Origin: Alviniconcha marisindica
Lineage: Eukaryota > Mollusca > Gastropoda > Provannidae
Reading direction: 5' to 3'
Assembly: GCA_018857735.1 (NCBI GenBank)
Contig: JABMCL010001157.1
Span: forward strand, 62,001 to 126,000
DNA: 64,000 nucleotides
The translations under genes were made by a program, and so were the position numbers. Positions 47,186-62,712 of the stretch are shown here, piece by piece; positions within the stretch are counted from its first letter, which is position 1, and the number at the start of each line of letters is the position of its first letter. The notes under the pieces were generated by a model. It saw nothing but the letters and a program-made list of their open reading frames with translations, was not told where the DNA came from and did no database searches.

Positions 47186-48441
47186 TTACATGTGCGTGTA
47201 GTGTGTGTGTGTGTGTGTGTGTCTGTGTGTGTGAAGTTGCTGCAATTAGGACTCCAGTAGACTACCTGCACTGGTCTCAGACTCCAGGTACGTTTCATGT
47301 TCTGTCAATAATAATTCGCATCGATGGCAATAGCTGTTCTGTAAGTAAGCAAGCAGCGCACCATCTGCCAATTCCTTAGAAAATAAAGATCCTCCTTTGT
47401 AATATGTTCCAGTGCTTCCTCTACTGTGATGGTATGTTTCAGCATTTTGTTGCCATCTCACATTAAGCGCTGACAGATTGTAAACTAAGTGCAGTCATTT
47501 CAAGTCAGGATCAATTTCGGCGTACAATATAATGATCTATAATATATGCCGTGTTGCAAGATCAAACCCATGAAATCTGAGAGCAATACATAATACATGT
47601 TTATGCAGGGAAACAGCTGCATGCGCAAAATTTCTCCCGGCTCTGGGCGCCCCCCCCCCCCCCCTCCCCCCCTTGTGAAAAACGAAAACAATAACAAAAC
47701 CGACAGACATTTCACAACGACACTGAGATCACGACTTGGCTTTAATAAAAGGGAAGGGTGTGTGAAGAGAGGGTGGGGTGGGGGAGGGGCGATACAATCT
47801 AGATTGCGCAGCATTTGAATATTAAACATGTTTTCCTGTATAAGCCTCTTCGTGTAATCGACTTGTTTCAAGTTCCCCAGAGTAGTCAGACGCGCATGAC
47901 CTGAGATAATGACCCCTGCTCTATCCGCACAAGCAATCAATGCTCGTGCCAAAAATAGCGGGCCCGGATAAACAATTAACGTTTCGAAGACAAGATGTTG
48001 ACGAAGAAAGAACTAAGCAAAACACCCACACTGTGTTTTTCGTTTGTCTTTCTTCTGTCGAGCGTCCGTGAGAAGCAAATGGTCCAGCACGTGCGCGTGC
48101 CCACCGTAAAGTGTTGGGACACAGCCTCCACAGGTATAGCCTACCGGTCTTCATTGCAGGAGAGTGTCGTCGGTGCGTTTTCATTACGGGCATCTTGCTT
48201 TGACAGCGGAAGGAACGGGTTTCTCAACAGCTCCACGGAGTCTTCTAACATAACAAGGTTCAAACTAAGCGAATTGTCGGAATACTTACATCTTCCCTTC
48301 AAAAAGATAAATTAAGCAAAACAGATAAATCGGTGAAAAATAAATAAATAAATAGTCTCTGCAATACGTCTTTTAACCTAAGAAGAAATTTGTTTTATAA
48401 CGGCTGCATAGAGTATCTAATATGCATGAAAAATCCATCGG

Positions 48442-48472
<31 letters not shown>

Positions 48473-48476
48473 ACAC

Positions 48477-48521
<45 letters not shown>

Positions 48522-48664
48522 TAGTGCTCATATGGACAAGGGAGGATTTGCAATGTTAATGTTGACATCTGTTCATTATTGTCTGTTTTTGTTTGTTTGT
48601 TTTTTGTCGCGCTTAGAACTAGTGAGCCAGATTCATACATGGGATTTCGTAATTCCCCCCTTCC

Positions 48665-48695
<31 letters not shown>

Positions 48696-50300
48696 ACACA
48701 CCCGGTGCTGCTATCCCGTTGCGTTTGCCTGGGCATCAACAAACAAAACTCGTCAATTATGTCGTCATTTACTGTTGCTGTTATGCCATGTTCATTTAGT
48801 TAAAGCAAAAGTGTGGGTTTAATTAGACAGTGCAAAACTGTTCGCAAATTTTCGGCGATTTTCGTCAGTCGCATGCTCGCCCTCCGTCTTGATGACAACC
48901 GAAAGCTTAGTCCTATTGTTTCGCTCTTTGTTTTCTTGTCAAATAATTCTGTTTGTCCGTTTGTTGCCTGTAACAGGTAACTTTTCCGAAAATATGCAAG
49001 TTGTTTTACACTATCATAGTCCAATTAAAAACAAAAACTAAAACAAAACCGTTTACATTTTGGGGGTGGATGGGGGGTGGGGGGGGGGTGGGGGGTGGGG
49101 GTGTTTATTTGAGAACTCTAGCAGTCAACTTTGTCTCAGGTTTTTGTTTAACGTTCATTCAGCGTTGTAATTATCTTTACGACTTCTGCTCCCTGTCACT
49201 GCTTTTATACACCTTCTAAATCAAGCGAGGAATACAACAAACACGCTAAGTAGTATTTTCTCATAATAAAAACGCTTCAGTTGTAATTGCAGCCCGTTCA
49301 GCCGGCTATGCCATATAGGAGGTACCAACACAGAAACCAGACCTTGCGCATCTCTCTCTCTCTAGATGTCTCCGCCAATACCGGCAGTTTTTAGAGGACG
49401 TTTTCTCTTTGCACAAGGCGCTGAACACTATCGCAAATCGATGGGCTCCGGAGAGGATGCCATTATCTGTATCGAACTCCGGTTGCTATTTCAGTACGTT
49501 GGCGGCCATGTCGATAACCTTCGTGCTGCACTCTGCGCGTGCTGTACGAGTGGATCTGCCGACAGAGGTCGCTGGTGGTGTTGGGTTTTGGTTTCGCTGT
49601 GACATCTGGCATCAGAGTCTCCAGCTTTTAACACCACATGGGGAGGGGGGTATAACCTTTGTTGCATGTCGTTCAGCCGGCTTGGTCATTTTTGCCGCCC
49701 TGCCTTTACTTTTGCCCCCTCCTTGATCACATAGTTATGCTGCTTCCAGAAGTGGACCCAGGAACTGGAAAATACTGATTATATAGAAAATGCAAAAACG
49801 TACCTACACCTCTTCCCGTACGAAAAGGTCCTGATGACGACAGCGTGACATCATGCCCACTTCATTGAGAAAACAACAAGGATTTTCCGGTCGAAGAAGA
49901 CGGAAAAACAGGTACCGTAGCGGTCGTGGTGTGGGTGGGAAGTGGGACACCGGCATTTCTTCAATGAGGTGCTCCAGCATCGGGTGGAGGTCACATCCCA
50001 ACTCGGATGGTACTCAGGGTCGATGGCGAGAGTTCGATACCCTTATTGGATTTTCTGGAGGTGAAGATCAAAAACAAAGGACTTGTTTTTCACTGCGTTT
50101 TCGCACCTTTTACACCGACAACAGCTGAAAGAGGCTGCGTCACCGGAAGTCGTTGATCATCGCCTTGTCAATGTAATGTCCGAAAACAAGTTAGCGTGTC
50201 ATGTCGAACAGGTGGGCGGTGTTTACGCACGTTCGTGGTCAGTGGGTTAGACAACATCCGGAGCCATGAGAAAATGGGTCGGCTGATTAGTGTCATTATT
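46660..50300. other. Intergenic stretch upstream of the iRhom-like gene
   Basis: I see no supported gene. It holds GT/GA tracts (46940-47215), a poly-C at ~47650-47672, CA tracts (48444-48520), a C-run with CA (48655-48700), a G-rich stretch (49070-49100) and short frames without homology, including one of 106 codons at 47995-48315. A 42-bp motif at 47075-47117 recurs at 54739-54782. Confidence 0.6.
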
Positions 50301-50333
50301 AGAGCTCGGGAGCTGGGCTCCTGTCCCCATTAG

Positions 50334-50500
50334 TCCCTAAGCTACCGGCCCATTTCCATCACTTCTGTTCCCTGTAAGATCCTTGAGCATGTTATCTACC
50401 GCCACATCATGTACCACCTCGAAGCCCATGACATCCTTACCAACCTCCTTCATGGCTTCAGACTAAGCTTCTCTACAAGGAGTATTGTAGCCTGGAACCA
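50334..50500 (+). pseudogene. Reverse transcriptase fragment of a non-LTR retrotransposon
   Basis: The frame reads LSYRPISITSVPCKILEHVI then HIMYHLEAHDILTNLLHGFR. This matches the well-known RT segment (YRPISLTS, CKILEHII, HGFR) of Jockey/CR1-like LINEs. It is about 55 codons long, with no flanking RT motifs such as YADD, so it is a dead fragment. Confidence 0.8.
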
Positions 50501-50689
50501 CTTAACAACACCGTTCATTCAGACCGAACTGACTGCCTTAAGTCGCCGTGACCTCAACCAAGCGCCTATAGGCCACCCCAACCGCTGCGCACCCCAAACC
50601 GTCGCACCAGTACCAGATTCCTGGATGCTAGCACTGTATGGTACAGAAACGCTGCAGCATCTGTTTGAACAGTCTCCCTTGCAAAGTCA

Positions 50690-51010
50690 TGTTATCTAAC
50701 ACCTCTCAAAACTTCTCTTTATGCTGTCCTACTGATACACCTCTCATCCTTCAGATCATCTCTCAAAACCTGTCTCTTCAAGCTGTCCTACTGATATAAT
50801 TCTCATCCTTCAGATCATCTCTGAAAACTCATCTCTTCAAGCTGTCCTACTGATACACCTCTCATCCTTCAGGTCATCTCTCAAAATTCATCTCTGAGTT
50901 TAAATTGTCCTACTGATACACCTTCCATCCTTCAGATCACCTCTCAAAACTCATCTCTCAGTTTAAACTGTCCTACTGACACACCTCTCATCCTTCAGAT
51001 CACCTCTCAA
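50690..51010. repeat. ~60 bp tandem repeat seeded by LINE-type sequence
   Basis: Five to six copies of CATCTCTCAAAACTCATCTC, TTCAAGCTGTCCTACTGATA and CACCTCTCATCCTTCAGAT. The unit can be read as SLKTHLFKLSY, the typical end of a LINE ORF2, so the array likely grew from the retroelement just upstream. Confidence 0.75.
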
Positions 51011-51016
51011 GACTTC

Positions 51017-53222
51017 ATATTGGCATAGAGAAGGTGATTGCTGCAGGTTGGCGTAGAGAAGGTGACTGCTGCAGATTGCTGTAGAAAAGATGATGGCTAC
51101 AGTCTAGTGTACAGGTGATGGCTGCAGACTGGTGTAGAGAAGGTGTTGGCTGCAGACTGGTGTAGAGAAGGTGATGGCTGCAGACTGGTGTGGAGACGGT
51201 GATGGCTACAGACTGGTGTGGAGAGGGTGATGGCTGCAGACTGGTGTGGAGAGGGTGATGGCTGCAGACTGGTGTAGAGAAGGTGATAGCTGCAGACTAC
51301 TGCAGAGGTGATGGCTACAGACTGGTGTGGAGAAGGTGATGCCTACAGACTGGTGTAGAGAAGGTGATGGCTACAGACTGGTGTAGAGAAGGTGATGGCT
51401 GCAGACTGGTGTGGAGAAGGTGATGGCTGCAGACTAGTGTACAGGTGATGGCTACAGACTGGTGTGGAGAAGGTGATGTCTACAAACTGAAGTAGAGGTG
51501 ATGTTTACAGACTGGTGTAGAGGTGATGGCTGCAGACTGGTGTAGAGGTGATGGCTGCAGACTGGTGTGGAGAAGGTGATGGGTACAGACTGATGTAGAG
51601 GTGATGGCTGCAGACTGGTGTGGAGAAGGTGATGGCTACAAACTGAAGTAGAGGTGATGGCTACAGACTGGTGTAGAGGTGATGGCTGCAGACTGGTGTG
51701 GAGAAGGTGATGGCTACAAACTGAAGTAGAGGTGATGGCTACAGACTGGTGTAGAGAAGGTGATGGGTACAGACTGGTGTGGAGGTGATGGGTACAGACT
51801 GGTGTGAGAAGGTGATGGGTACAGACTGGTGTGGAGGTGATGGGTACAGACTGGTGTAGAGAAGGTGATGGGTACAGACTGGTGTGGAGGTGATGGGTGC
51901 AGACTGGTGTAGAGAAGGTAATGGGTACAGACTGGTGTGGAGGTGATGGGTGCAGACTGGTGTGAGAAGGTGATGGCTACAGACTGGTGTAGAGAAGGTG
52001 ATGGCTACAGACTGGTGTGGAGAAGGTGATGGGTACAGACTGGTGTGGAGGTGATGGGTGCAGACTGGTGTGGAGGTGATGCCTACAGACTGGTGTAGAG
52101 AAGGTGATGGCTACAGACTGGTGTGGAGAAGGTGATGGGTACAGACTGGTGTGGAGGTGATGGGTACAGACTGGTGTGGAGGTGATGGGTACAGACTGGT
52201 GTGGAGAAGGTGATGGGTACAGACTGGTGTGGAGGTGATGGGTCAGACTGGTGTAGAGAAGGTGATGGGTACAGACTGGTGTGGAGGTGATGGGTACAGA
52301 CTGGTGTGGAGAGGTGATGGGTGACAGACTGGTGTGAGAGGTGATGGGTGACAGACTGGTGTAGAAGGTGATGGGTACAGACTGGTGTGGAGGTGATGGG
52401 TACAGACTGGTGTAGGAGGTGATGGGTACAGACTGGTGTGGAGGTGATGGGTACAGACTGGTGTGGAGGTGATGGCTACAGACTGGTGTAGAGAAGGTGA
52501 TGGGTACAGACTGGTGTGGAGGTGATGGGTCAGACTGGTGTGAGGTGATGGCTACAGACTGGTGTGGAGGTGATGGTACAGACTGGTGTGGAGAAGGTGA
52601 TGGGTACAGACTGGTGTGGAGGTGATGGGTACAGACTGGTGTAGAGAAGGTGATGGGTACAGACTGGTGTGGAGAAGGTGATGGGTACAGACTGGTGTGA
52701 GAGGTGATGGGTACAGACTGGTGTGGAGAAGGTGATGGGTACAGACTGGTGTGGAGGTGATGGGTACAGACTGGTGTAGAGAAGGTGATGGGTACAGACT
52801 GGTGTGGAGGTGATGGGTACAGACTGGTGTAGTAGTGATGGCTACAGACTGGTGTAGAGGTGATGGCTGCAGACTGGTGTAGAGGTGATGGGTACAGACT
52901 GGTGTGGAGAAGGTGATGGGTACAGACTGGTGTAGAGGTGATGCCTACAGACTGGTGTGGAGGTGATGGCTACAGACTGGTGTAGAGAAGGTGATGGCTA
53001 CAGACTGGTGTGGAGAAGGTGATGGCTGCAGACTGGTGTGGAGAAGGTGATGGCTACAAACTGGTACAGAGGTGATGGCTACAGACTGGTGTAAAGAAAG
53101 CGATGAATGCGGATAAGAGGATGTTGGTCAGAAGGTGATGGCCAGACTGTGGGTGGGTGGGGTGGAGGTGTGGCTACAGACTGGGGTACAGAGGTGATGG
53201 CTACAGACTGGTGTGAGAATAG
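51017..53222. repeat. 2.2 kb minisatellite of 24-28 bp units
   Basis: About 80 copies of GGTGATGGGTACAGACTGGT plus GTGGAG or GTAGAGAA. Unit length alternates with the presence of AGAA. Central copies (GGGTACAG) are more uniform than the edges (GGCTACAG, GGCTGCAG), as expected if the middle is youngest. Confidence 0.97.
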
Positions 53223-53224
53223 TC

Positions 53225-53395
53225 TGAGATGCTAAACTGCAGAACACTTAACTGGCCGGAAATTAAAGAGGATGATAAAATGAGGTCAAGAAGGAGGTGA
53301 TGGCTGATGGTGGGGTGGGTGGTGGGGTATACCTTGATCTATTTGGATAGTCTGACATCCTAACACCGCAGAACACTTAACTGGCCTTGATATAT
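53225..53395. repeat. Direct ~50 bp duplication at the minisatellite edge
   Basis: The segments ~53220-53265 and ~53347-53390 both read like ATAGTCTGA-AT-CTAA followed by GCAGAACACTTAACTGGCC. Short remains of the array lie between them. Confidence 0.7.
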
Positions 53396-53739
53396 ACACA
53401 TTGTTTTCTTCTTCTGATTGCTTGCTTGTTTGTTTCAATTTGTTATTGTGGTAAGTTGTTTATTACATTTTCTGGCAAAACAAAGCAGGGCGAATTAATA
53501 CTTAAACGATCTGGCGGAAATCGTCCCCACCCCACCCCTCACCTGGTCAAAGAAATGTGATGTCTGTTTAGCTAAAACGTGCATCACACCAGCGATCAGA
53601 GGCAGGCCTGTTGCACAGTGACGTCTGTGACATACACCGAGGCGTAAGTCTTTGCCAGAATAGACCCAGAAGTAAGAGATGCTCACGCACGTGACGTGTT
53701 TCAAAGAAAAGCGGCAGAAGCGTGAAAAGAAAGCATTTA

Positions 53740-53985
53740 GCTCCGAAACGCTGAAACGCTGCTAACCGGCAGGACCGGTCGATGCCTTCCCCTCCTGGCT
53801 GTGGCCAGGTGCCCTAGCTGTCTATAAAGCCACAGGGGAAGGGAGAGAGTCCACCTCAGTTCCAGATGGTATCTGGTGCTCCTGGAAGCCAGCACGCATG
53901 CTCTACCCGGTCTCTCAGATATCTCCCCTAGCGCTTCCCTTGAAACAGTTCCGGTGTTAAGTTCACAATAGCACTTTCTCGTCCT
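53740..53985 (-). mobile_element. Second retroelement 3' fragment
   Basis: Positions 53867-53980 match the end of the element at 38327-38440 (AGATGGTATCTGGTGCTCCT versus AGATGGTATCTATGTGTTCA, then GAAACAGTTCC). The same minus-strand frame gives NTGTVSREALGEISERPG. The adjoining 53770-53860 is probably part of the same element. Confidence 0.6.
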
Positions 53986-56820
<2,835 letters not shown>

Positions 56821-56830
56821 ATCAAACAAA

Positions 56831-56923
56831 GGAGTTAATTAACGCTCGAAAGACGTCACAAGGACGTAAACAACAAATCACCTGCGGTAACTCTCACCTG
56901 GCATACGAGTAAATATAAGGTAC
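56831..56923 (-). repeat. Left copy of an inverted ~100 bp element
   Basis: Reverse-complemented, it reads ATGCCAGGTGAGAGTTACCG, then TGTGACGTCTTTCGAGCGTT and AATTAACTCC. The partner is at 59848-59952 in the opposite orientation. Confidence 0.8.
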
Positions 56924-57224
56924 ACAAACGACATCAAAGGCACATTCTGTAAACACCTTCATAAGACATAAGACAAGGGTTAATTTTGTTTTGTTTTTAG
57001 TGTTGGTTCATTCATTCATCATCACTATTACGCCCATACAACAATACAACTATATTACCCAAAACGAGACATTCACACCCCCCCCCCCCCACACACACAC
57101 ACACGCACACACGCACGCACGCACGCACGCACGCACACACATGATGCACACACACCACACACATGAGCAAATCATAAAATAGTTTTTACAAGAACAAAAC
57201 AAGAGTGGGGCTGAATGTGGGTTT

Positions 57225-57320
57225 TTTTAAAGGCAGGATCAGATTTAGAAATTTTAGAATACGCTTTTCTTTTTTAAGGCAGGATCAGATTTAGAAATTT
57301 TAGAATATACTTTTTTTGTG
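57225..57320. repeat. Tandem duplicate of ~48 bp
   Basis: AGGCAGGATCAGATTTAGAA with ATTTTAGAATA follows twice in succession (57231 and 57278). Confidence 0.85.
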
Positions 57321-57774
57321 TATTGATCCCTCCAATACCTTTCGGACAAAGATGCGTTTTTGAGATGGCTAATTCCTTAATCTTTCAAGCCAGTCCGTCC
57401 GCTTGGTATGAGAGGAAGGAATCGATAGCAGAGCCCTCTTGTATAAAGTGTTGATTATGTTAAAATGGCCCTCGCCCACGCAAGTAGGCACAGCAAGCAG
57501 CGACCCATCAGGTGCCTGAAGCCACAGCAGTCCTTCTGTCTCCACGCCGCCTCACTGACAAACTGTTGTTCAACCAATCAGAATGCAAGACAAAGGTTGA
57601 AGGTCCCCTCGTTTTCGTCATCGCAGCTGTGATGTTTTCAGCCGCCGTTGCCATGTATAATGTAAAGTAAACAATTACAAGAAAAACTGTGTTACACTCA
57701 TCCCAGTACTCTAATATCCAAACAGCGAATCGTACTAATCCGCCCCCCGCCCCTGCCGCCCCGCATGCACGCAC

Positions 57775-57999
<225 letters not shown>

Positions 58000-58179
58000 T
58001 GCCTTGGCACATATCCGGCCATTACAACATCGACACTCACTAACCAATAATCTTTGACTTACTTAATCACAATCCCCGATTAACCTCCGTGATAGCGCAC
58101 CGTTCGCACATGCCAAAATTATATAAGTCCTCTCTGATGAGAGAACCTAGTGCCATAAATGGTCTTATCTTTCACACCT

Positions 58180-58494
58180 GGAGCAGGCCAGAACAGAAAT
58201 TTACCTGCTTCACCTGCTCCTAGTTGGACCTGATATTGCCAAGAAGACAGAGCTATAGACAAAGGCTGTATGTCTTCTATACTTGCAGCAGAGCAGATAC
58301 GTGTTTACCTGCTACGCCTGCTGCCATGAACTTATTCTGCTGAGAAGACAGAACTATAATCAAAGGCTTGTTTTCTAGGTCAGGAGCAGGACAGAAGACT
58401 TGTTTACCACCTTCACCTGCTGCCAGGAACTGATTCCGCTGGAAAGACAACTATAATCAAAGGCTTTGCTGCCAGGAACTGGTTCAGCTGAGAA

Positions 58495-58559
<65 letters not shown>

Positions 58560-59260
58560 AAAGGCTTTTCTGCCAGGAACTCGTTCAATTGAGAAGACAG
58601 ATATAAACAAAGGCTTTGATGCCAGGAACTCGTTGAATTGAGAAGACAGAGCTATAAACAAAGGCTGTGCTGCCAGGAACTGGTTCAGCTTAGAAGACAG
58701 AGCTATAAACAAAGGCTTTGCTGTGAGGAACTGGTTCAATTGAGAAGACAGAGCTTAAAAAAAGGTTTTACTGCCAGGAATTGGTTCTCCTGAGAAGACA
58801 GAGCTATAAACAAAGGCTGTGCTGCCAGGAACTGGTTCAGCTTAGAAGACAGAGCTATAAACAAAGGCTTTGCTGTGAGGAACTGGTTCAATTGAGAAGA
58901 CAGAGCTTAAAAAAAAGGTTTTACTGCCAGGAATTGGTTCTCCTGAGAAGACAGAGCTATAAACAAAGGCTTTGCTGCCAGGAACTGGTTCAGCTTAGAA
59001 GACAGAGCTATAAACAAAGGCTTTGCTGTGAGGAACTGGTTCAATTGAGAAGACAGAGCTTAAAAAAAAGGTTTTACTGCCAGGAATTGGTTCTCCTGAG
59101 AAGACAGAGCTATAAACAAAGGTTTTGCTGCCAGGAACGTGTTCCGCCGAGAAGACAGAGCTATAAACAAAGGTTTTGCTGCCAGGAACGTGTTCCGCCG
59201 AGAAGACAGAGCTATAACCACAGGCTTTTATTTTCTGCAGCTGGAGCAGGACAGAGTATA
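58180..59260. repeat. ~51 bp minisatellite with trimeric higher-order repeat
   Basis: Units contain CTGCCAGGAACTGGTTCAGC, then AGAAGACAGAGCTATAAACA and AAGGCTTTG. From ~58.67 kb three unit types (GCCAGGAACTGGTTCAGCTT, GTGAGGAACTGGTTCAATTG, GCCAGGAATTGGTTCTCCTG) recur in fixed order, with period 152-153 bp (58671, 58823, 58976). A (TA)n tract interrupts one unit at 58498-58556. Confidence 0.95.
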
Positions 59261-59679
59261 AACTGTATTTACGTGCTTCGTCTACAAGATACAGGACAAC
59301 TTGTTAATCCCTTGCGGAAATTACATGGTCTGCCACAAAACGCATTTTATAATAAAACATTGCACCAGCAACACATGTTCTCACTCTTCCGTATTACAAT
59401 CTACTCGCACAAACAGCCGCCTCCCATTCACTCCCAAACATCCCTTCATTTTATCCCAGCCTCGTCGTCCCCGCATCCCCATCTGTAGCCGTTGCGTGAT
59501 GTTTATCAGCCTGCTTGTTGATTGTGTCCGAAAGACCGCTGGAATGAATGACTGTAGGTATCGTGTAGTCTTACTACGGGGAATCCTAACTCTGTCGCTT
59601 CTGTCTAATGTGTCTGTTGTCAAATTCAGGACTGCGTGTCGTCGGCCAAAATTGTCCTCAGTTTGTTTATCTACTGGGA

Positions 59680-60310
59680 GGAACTGATGTTGCTGAGAAG
59701 ACAGAGCTGTGATCAAAGGCTTTATGTATTTCCCAGACCCGGAAAAGGTCAGAATACACTCGGACTGACCTGCTTCAGACAGTGCCGATTAAGAAGGTGC
59801 TAAATCAAGGCCTCACTTTCTAGACGATATACCTCTGGTGGAGTTTATGTACCTTGTATTTACACGCATGCCAGGTGAGAGTTACCGAAGGGGACTCAGG
59901 TCTTTGTTGTTGTGCTTGTGTTGTGTGACGTCTTTCGAGCACTAATTAACCCCGTTGTATGTTGATTATTTATTTTCTAGACCAAGAGCAGGATGGAGTA
60001 CAAACAGGTTTACCTGCTTCGCACTCTGCCAGGAACTGATTCTGCTGGGAAGACAGGTACAACAGAAAGCTTTACGCTTTGCATATATATATATACCTTC
60101 TACACCGGGAGCAGGTCAGAATACAGATGTACCCACTGCTTGAAAGACAGAGCTACAAGCAAAGGCTTCATATATTTTTTAACCTGCAGCAGACGAGTAT
60201 ACTAGTTTATCTGCTTCTGCTATATTCAGTAGCCGATTCTGTCGAGGAGAAAGAGCTGTGGTCTAAGTTTTACATCGTAGCAGGCCAGAGTACACATTTA
60301 CCTGCTTTGT
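59680..60310. repeat. Diverged long-form copies of the 51 bp family
   Basis: Segments near 59684, 60018 and 60130 keep GGAACTGATTCTGCTG, AAGACAGAGCT and GCAGGTCAGAATACA plus TTACCTGCTTC. These are separate copies of a longer (~110-130 bp) unit that the 58.2-58.4 kb copies also show. The 51-bp array looks like a shortened derivative. Confidence 0.6.
59848..59952 (+). repeat. Right copy of an inverted ~100 bp element
   Basis: Reads GTACCTTGTATTTACACGCA, TGCCAGGTGAGAGTTACCG, TGTGACGTCTTTCGAGCACT and AATTAAC. It is the inverse partner of 56831-56923. Confidence 0.8.
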
Positions 60311-61175
60311 TTACTGTCAGAAATTCAACATTGAAAAGGTTTTTCTTGCGGGTTCATTCAGACTTTAGTTCCCCCTCCCCTCCCTCCTCCTCCACCTCCC
60401 CCTTCCCCTTCCCCGGCCCAGTCAAGCCCAAACAGAAAGAGTGATTGTGCCATGAACTTTGCCTTTCCCGAATGACAAAAACGTGGATAATATATTCATG
60501 TTTTCAATGGACAACAGCAGAGTTCTGATGATTTTGTTTAAAGCTAGGTGGGTGTTAAGCCATGTGTCACGGCGATCCCGTAATATATGGGATCAGGCAT
60601 TCATGCGTTGCCTGCACTGACGACTTGCCTTAATCCCACTGTATGACTGAGCATGTCACGCGAACTCACTGCCGTGCCAAAAGGATGCTGTGGAGTTATT
60701 TTCGTGTAGCTTATCCTTCTGGGAGCGGCCATTTGCATGACCACACCATGGTTTCATCACAATGGGATCGTGGTAGTATAAAACTATGCATATGGGTAAG
60801 CTGTTTGTTTGGATTCCCTTTTGAGGTCGTGAGCTATTTCCGCAAGGTTTCGCCCTGGTGTAATCTGTATAGATGACAGGGCGTGAGATGTCAAGTAACC
60901 AACTGCCGCTCTCTGACGGGCCCAGTGTACAGGCTAGGTGCAGAGCGTGAGATGCATGCACCAGTTCACAGCATCCCTCCTCTAACCAATGCCACCACTG
61001 GTTACGCCATAGTTCTCCGAAAACTGTCAACTAACTGACAATTTTTCATTGGTGCTCAAATGGCAGTAAGTTTGTAACCACACAGACAACTCAACTAACA
61101 TCTTCTGGTGTTGCTTAGTGACCTGGGATATCGGTTGACATATTAGGGACAAGCTGAGACCAATGCGTGAGCATG
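60310..61175. other. Apparently unique sequence, no gene seen
   Basis: Open frames are shorter than 125 codons, without recognisable domains, and no tRNA or array is seen. Confidence 0.5.
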
Positions 61176-61270
61176 GTTCAATATTGCTTTACGTCCACGG
61201 AAACCATGAGGCTCGTTAGGACGGACAGCCCAGGACGGCCACCTCGACTCTCACACAGCTCCTGAACTAT
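61176..61270 (+). mobile_element. SINE-like element copy
   Basis: GCTTTACGTCCACGGAAACC, then CAGCCCAGGACGG, CCACCTCGACTCTCACACAG and CTCCTGA. It is the plus-strand relative of the copy at 33985-34075. Confidence 0.65.
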
Positions 61271-62202
61271 GTGTAACTAACATCAGGCTGCATTTCTCTT
61301 ATAACCTGCTGTCAAAGCTTACGCCAGCACAGAAAACCCCAAATCTTTCAAATCGAGACGGAACTCATTTTTACCCGGAGCAGACCCGCTTGATGTCTAT
61401 ATGAGACCCACTCTCACGAAACCAGTGCTACCTCGTTTTGGGGTATTTTGATATATATATATAAATTTGGGGTATTTTGATATATATATATATATATATT
61501 AGTTTTGAAAACTGCAGATTCCGCTGATTGTTTTGGTGTTTAAATGAAGACTGTCATCCAAAAAGTATTGAAGTCGTTGTCATTTTAATTTGCTAAGCGT
61601 AATGGCAGCCATTTTGAGAAAACGGCTCTGAAAGATTTAATGTGTTTTTGCATATTTTCCGTAGCAACGGGGGTTCAGAGTCAGCCACACTTCCTGATTT
61701 TTATCATGGTAATACATTGGATATGTTAGCATATGCAGAGGCCCCCCAAAATATTTTTAATTGGTCTTTATGGTGAATCATAACCATCTTCATCACAAAA
61801 TGCTGGCATGTTGTTGTATAAGAACAACAATTGAGTAACTTGACTCTGTGTTTCTATTAAGTTCTAATGCAAAAAAGAAAACATGTAATACTCTGTTAAA
61901 GCAAAATGATTAACATTTAATGAAAATGGTGGGGGGGAGGGGGGAGATTTGTGAGTTATTAATACTTAGTCTAGCCAACGTGCATGCTTCGACGTTATGT
62001 TGCTTCCAGTTTCGCTCAGAATTTCCGACAGCGTGAGATTTATAGGGGAGATTTGGGTAGACAGATGCACAGAAGCAAGGAGTGCCCCTTCAATGGCGTA
62101 GCCAATTACAGCAGAGTTTGGAGGAAGGGTGCCGGAAAGCGACACTTGGAGAGTGTCTTTATTACTCAAACGTTTCGCATTTTATACGGAGGGCAAAGTA
62201 AG

Positions 62203-62460
62203 TAAACATGGTGCTTAACGTCCACAGAAACCATAAGGCTTATTAGGGACGGGAAGAAGGGGTGGGGGGTGGGGGAGGGGGTATGGAGGTGAGGGAAGAG
62301 GGAGGTTATATACCTATCGCTACACTGTTACCACCAGAATGACTCCTGCATTAAGATGGGCAGCAATGAGAGCCATTTCAAGACAGTGTCCACAGACCTC
62401 AACTTTTGAAGAGAAAGGAGAGCCGAAGCGGATTCGAACCGAGGTCCCTCTGCTTACCTC
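62203..62460. mobile_element. Composite of dispersed short repeats
   Basis: It starts with GGTGCTTAACGTCCACAGAA (SINE-like core). The CGCTACACTGTTACCACCAG motif also seen at 33.4-33.7 kb follows, then a Pol III B-box-like GGTTCGAATCCGC on the minus strand (~62428-62442). Confidence 0.6.
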
Positions 62461-62509
62461 TGCGTTTTTAAACTGTTTTTCACAGCCCTGCCCATCCCCT
62501 CGTCCGACG

Positions 62510-62574
<65 letters not shown>

Positions 62575-62700
62575 CGTGTGTGTGGTTAGTGTTATTGTAA
62601 AGCGCCCTGTGCTGCCACCTGGTGTGGTAGATGGGCGCTCTAGAAATCCTTTTTATTATTACCAGCCTTACCGCTAGGCCAGACCGGCTCACAAGAGGAG
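62428..62700 (-). mobile_element. tRNA-derived SINE split by an ATT-tailed element
   Basis: On the minus strand TGGCCTAGCGG (A-box match, ~62674-62684) lies upstream of GGTTCGAATCCGC (B box, ~62428-62442). They are ~235 bp apart instead of ~30-40. Between them are a (GT)n tract (62513-62580) and a TTGTAAAGCGCCCTGTGCTG-GGCGCTCTAGAAATCC-TTATTATT motif of the ATT-tailed family, which suggests insertion of one SINE into another. Confidence 0.6.
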
Positions 62701-62712
62701 GGCAGTAAGTAA

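Noticed and set aside
47995..48315. 106-codon frame starting MLTKKELSKTPTLCFSFVFLLS, with a signal-like hydrophobic stretch
   Set aside because: Could mimic a secreted peptide, but there is no splice or homology support and the stretch is AT-rich intergenic DNA. Left out for lack of evidence.
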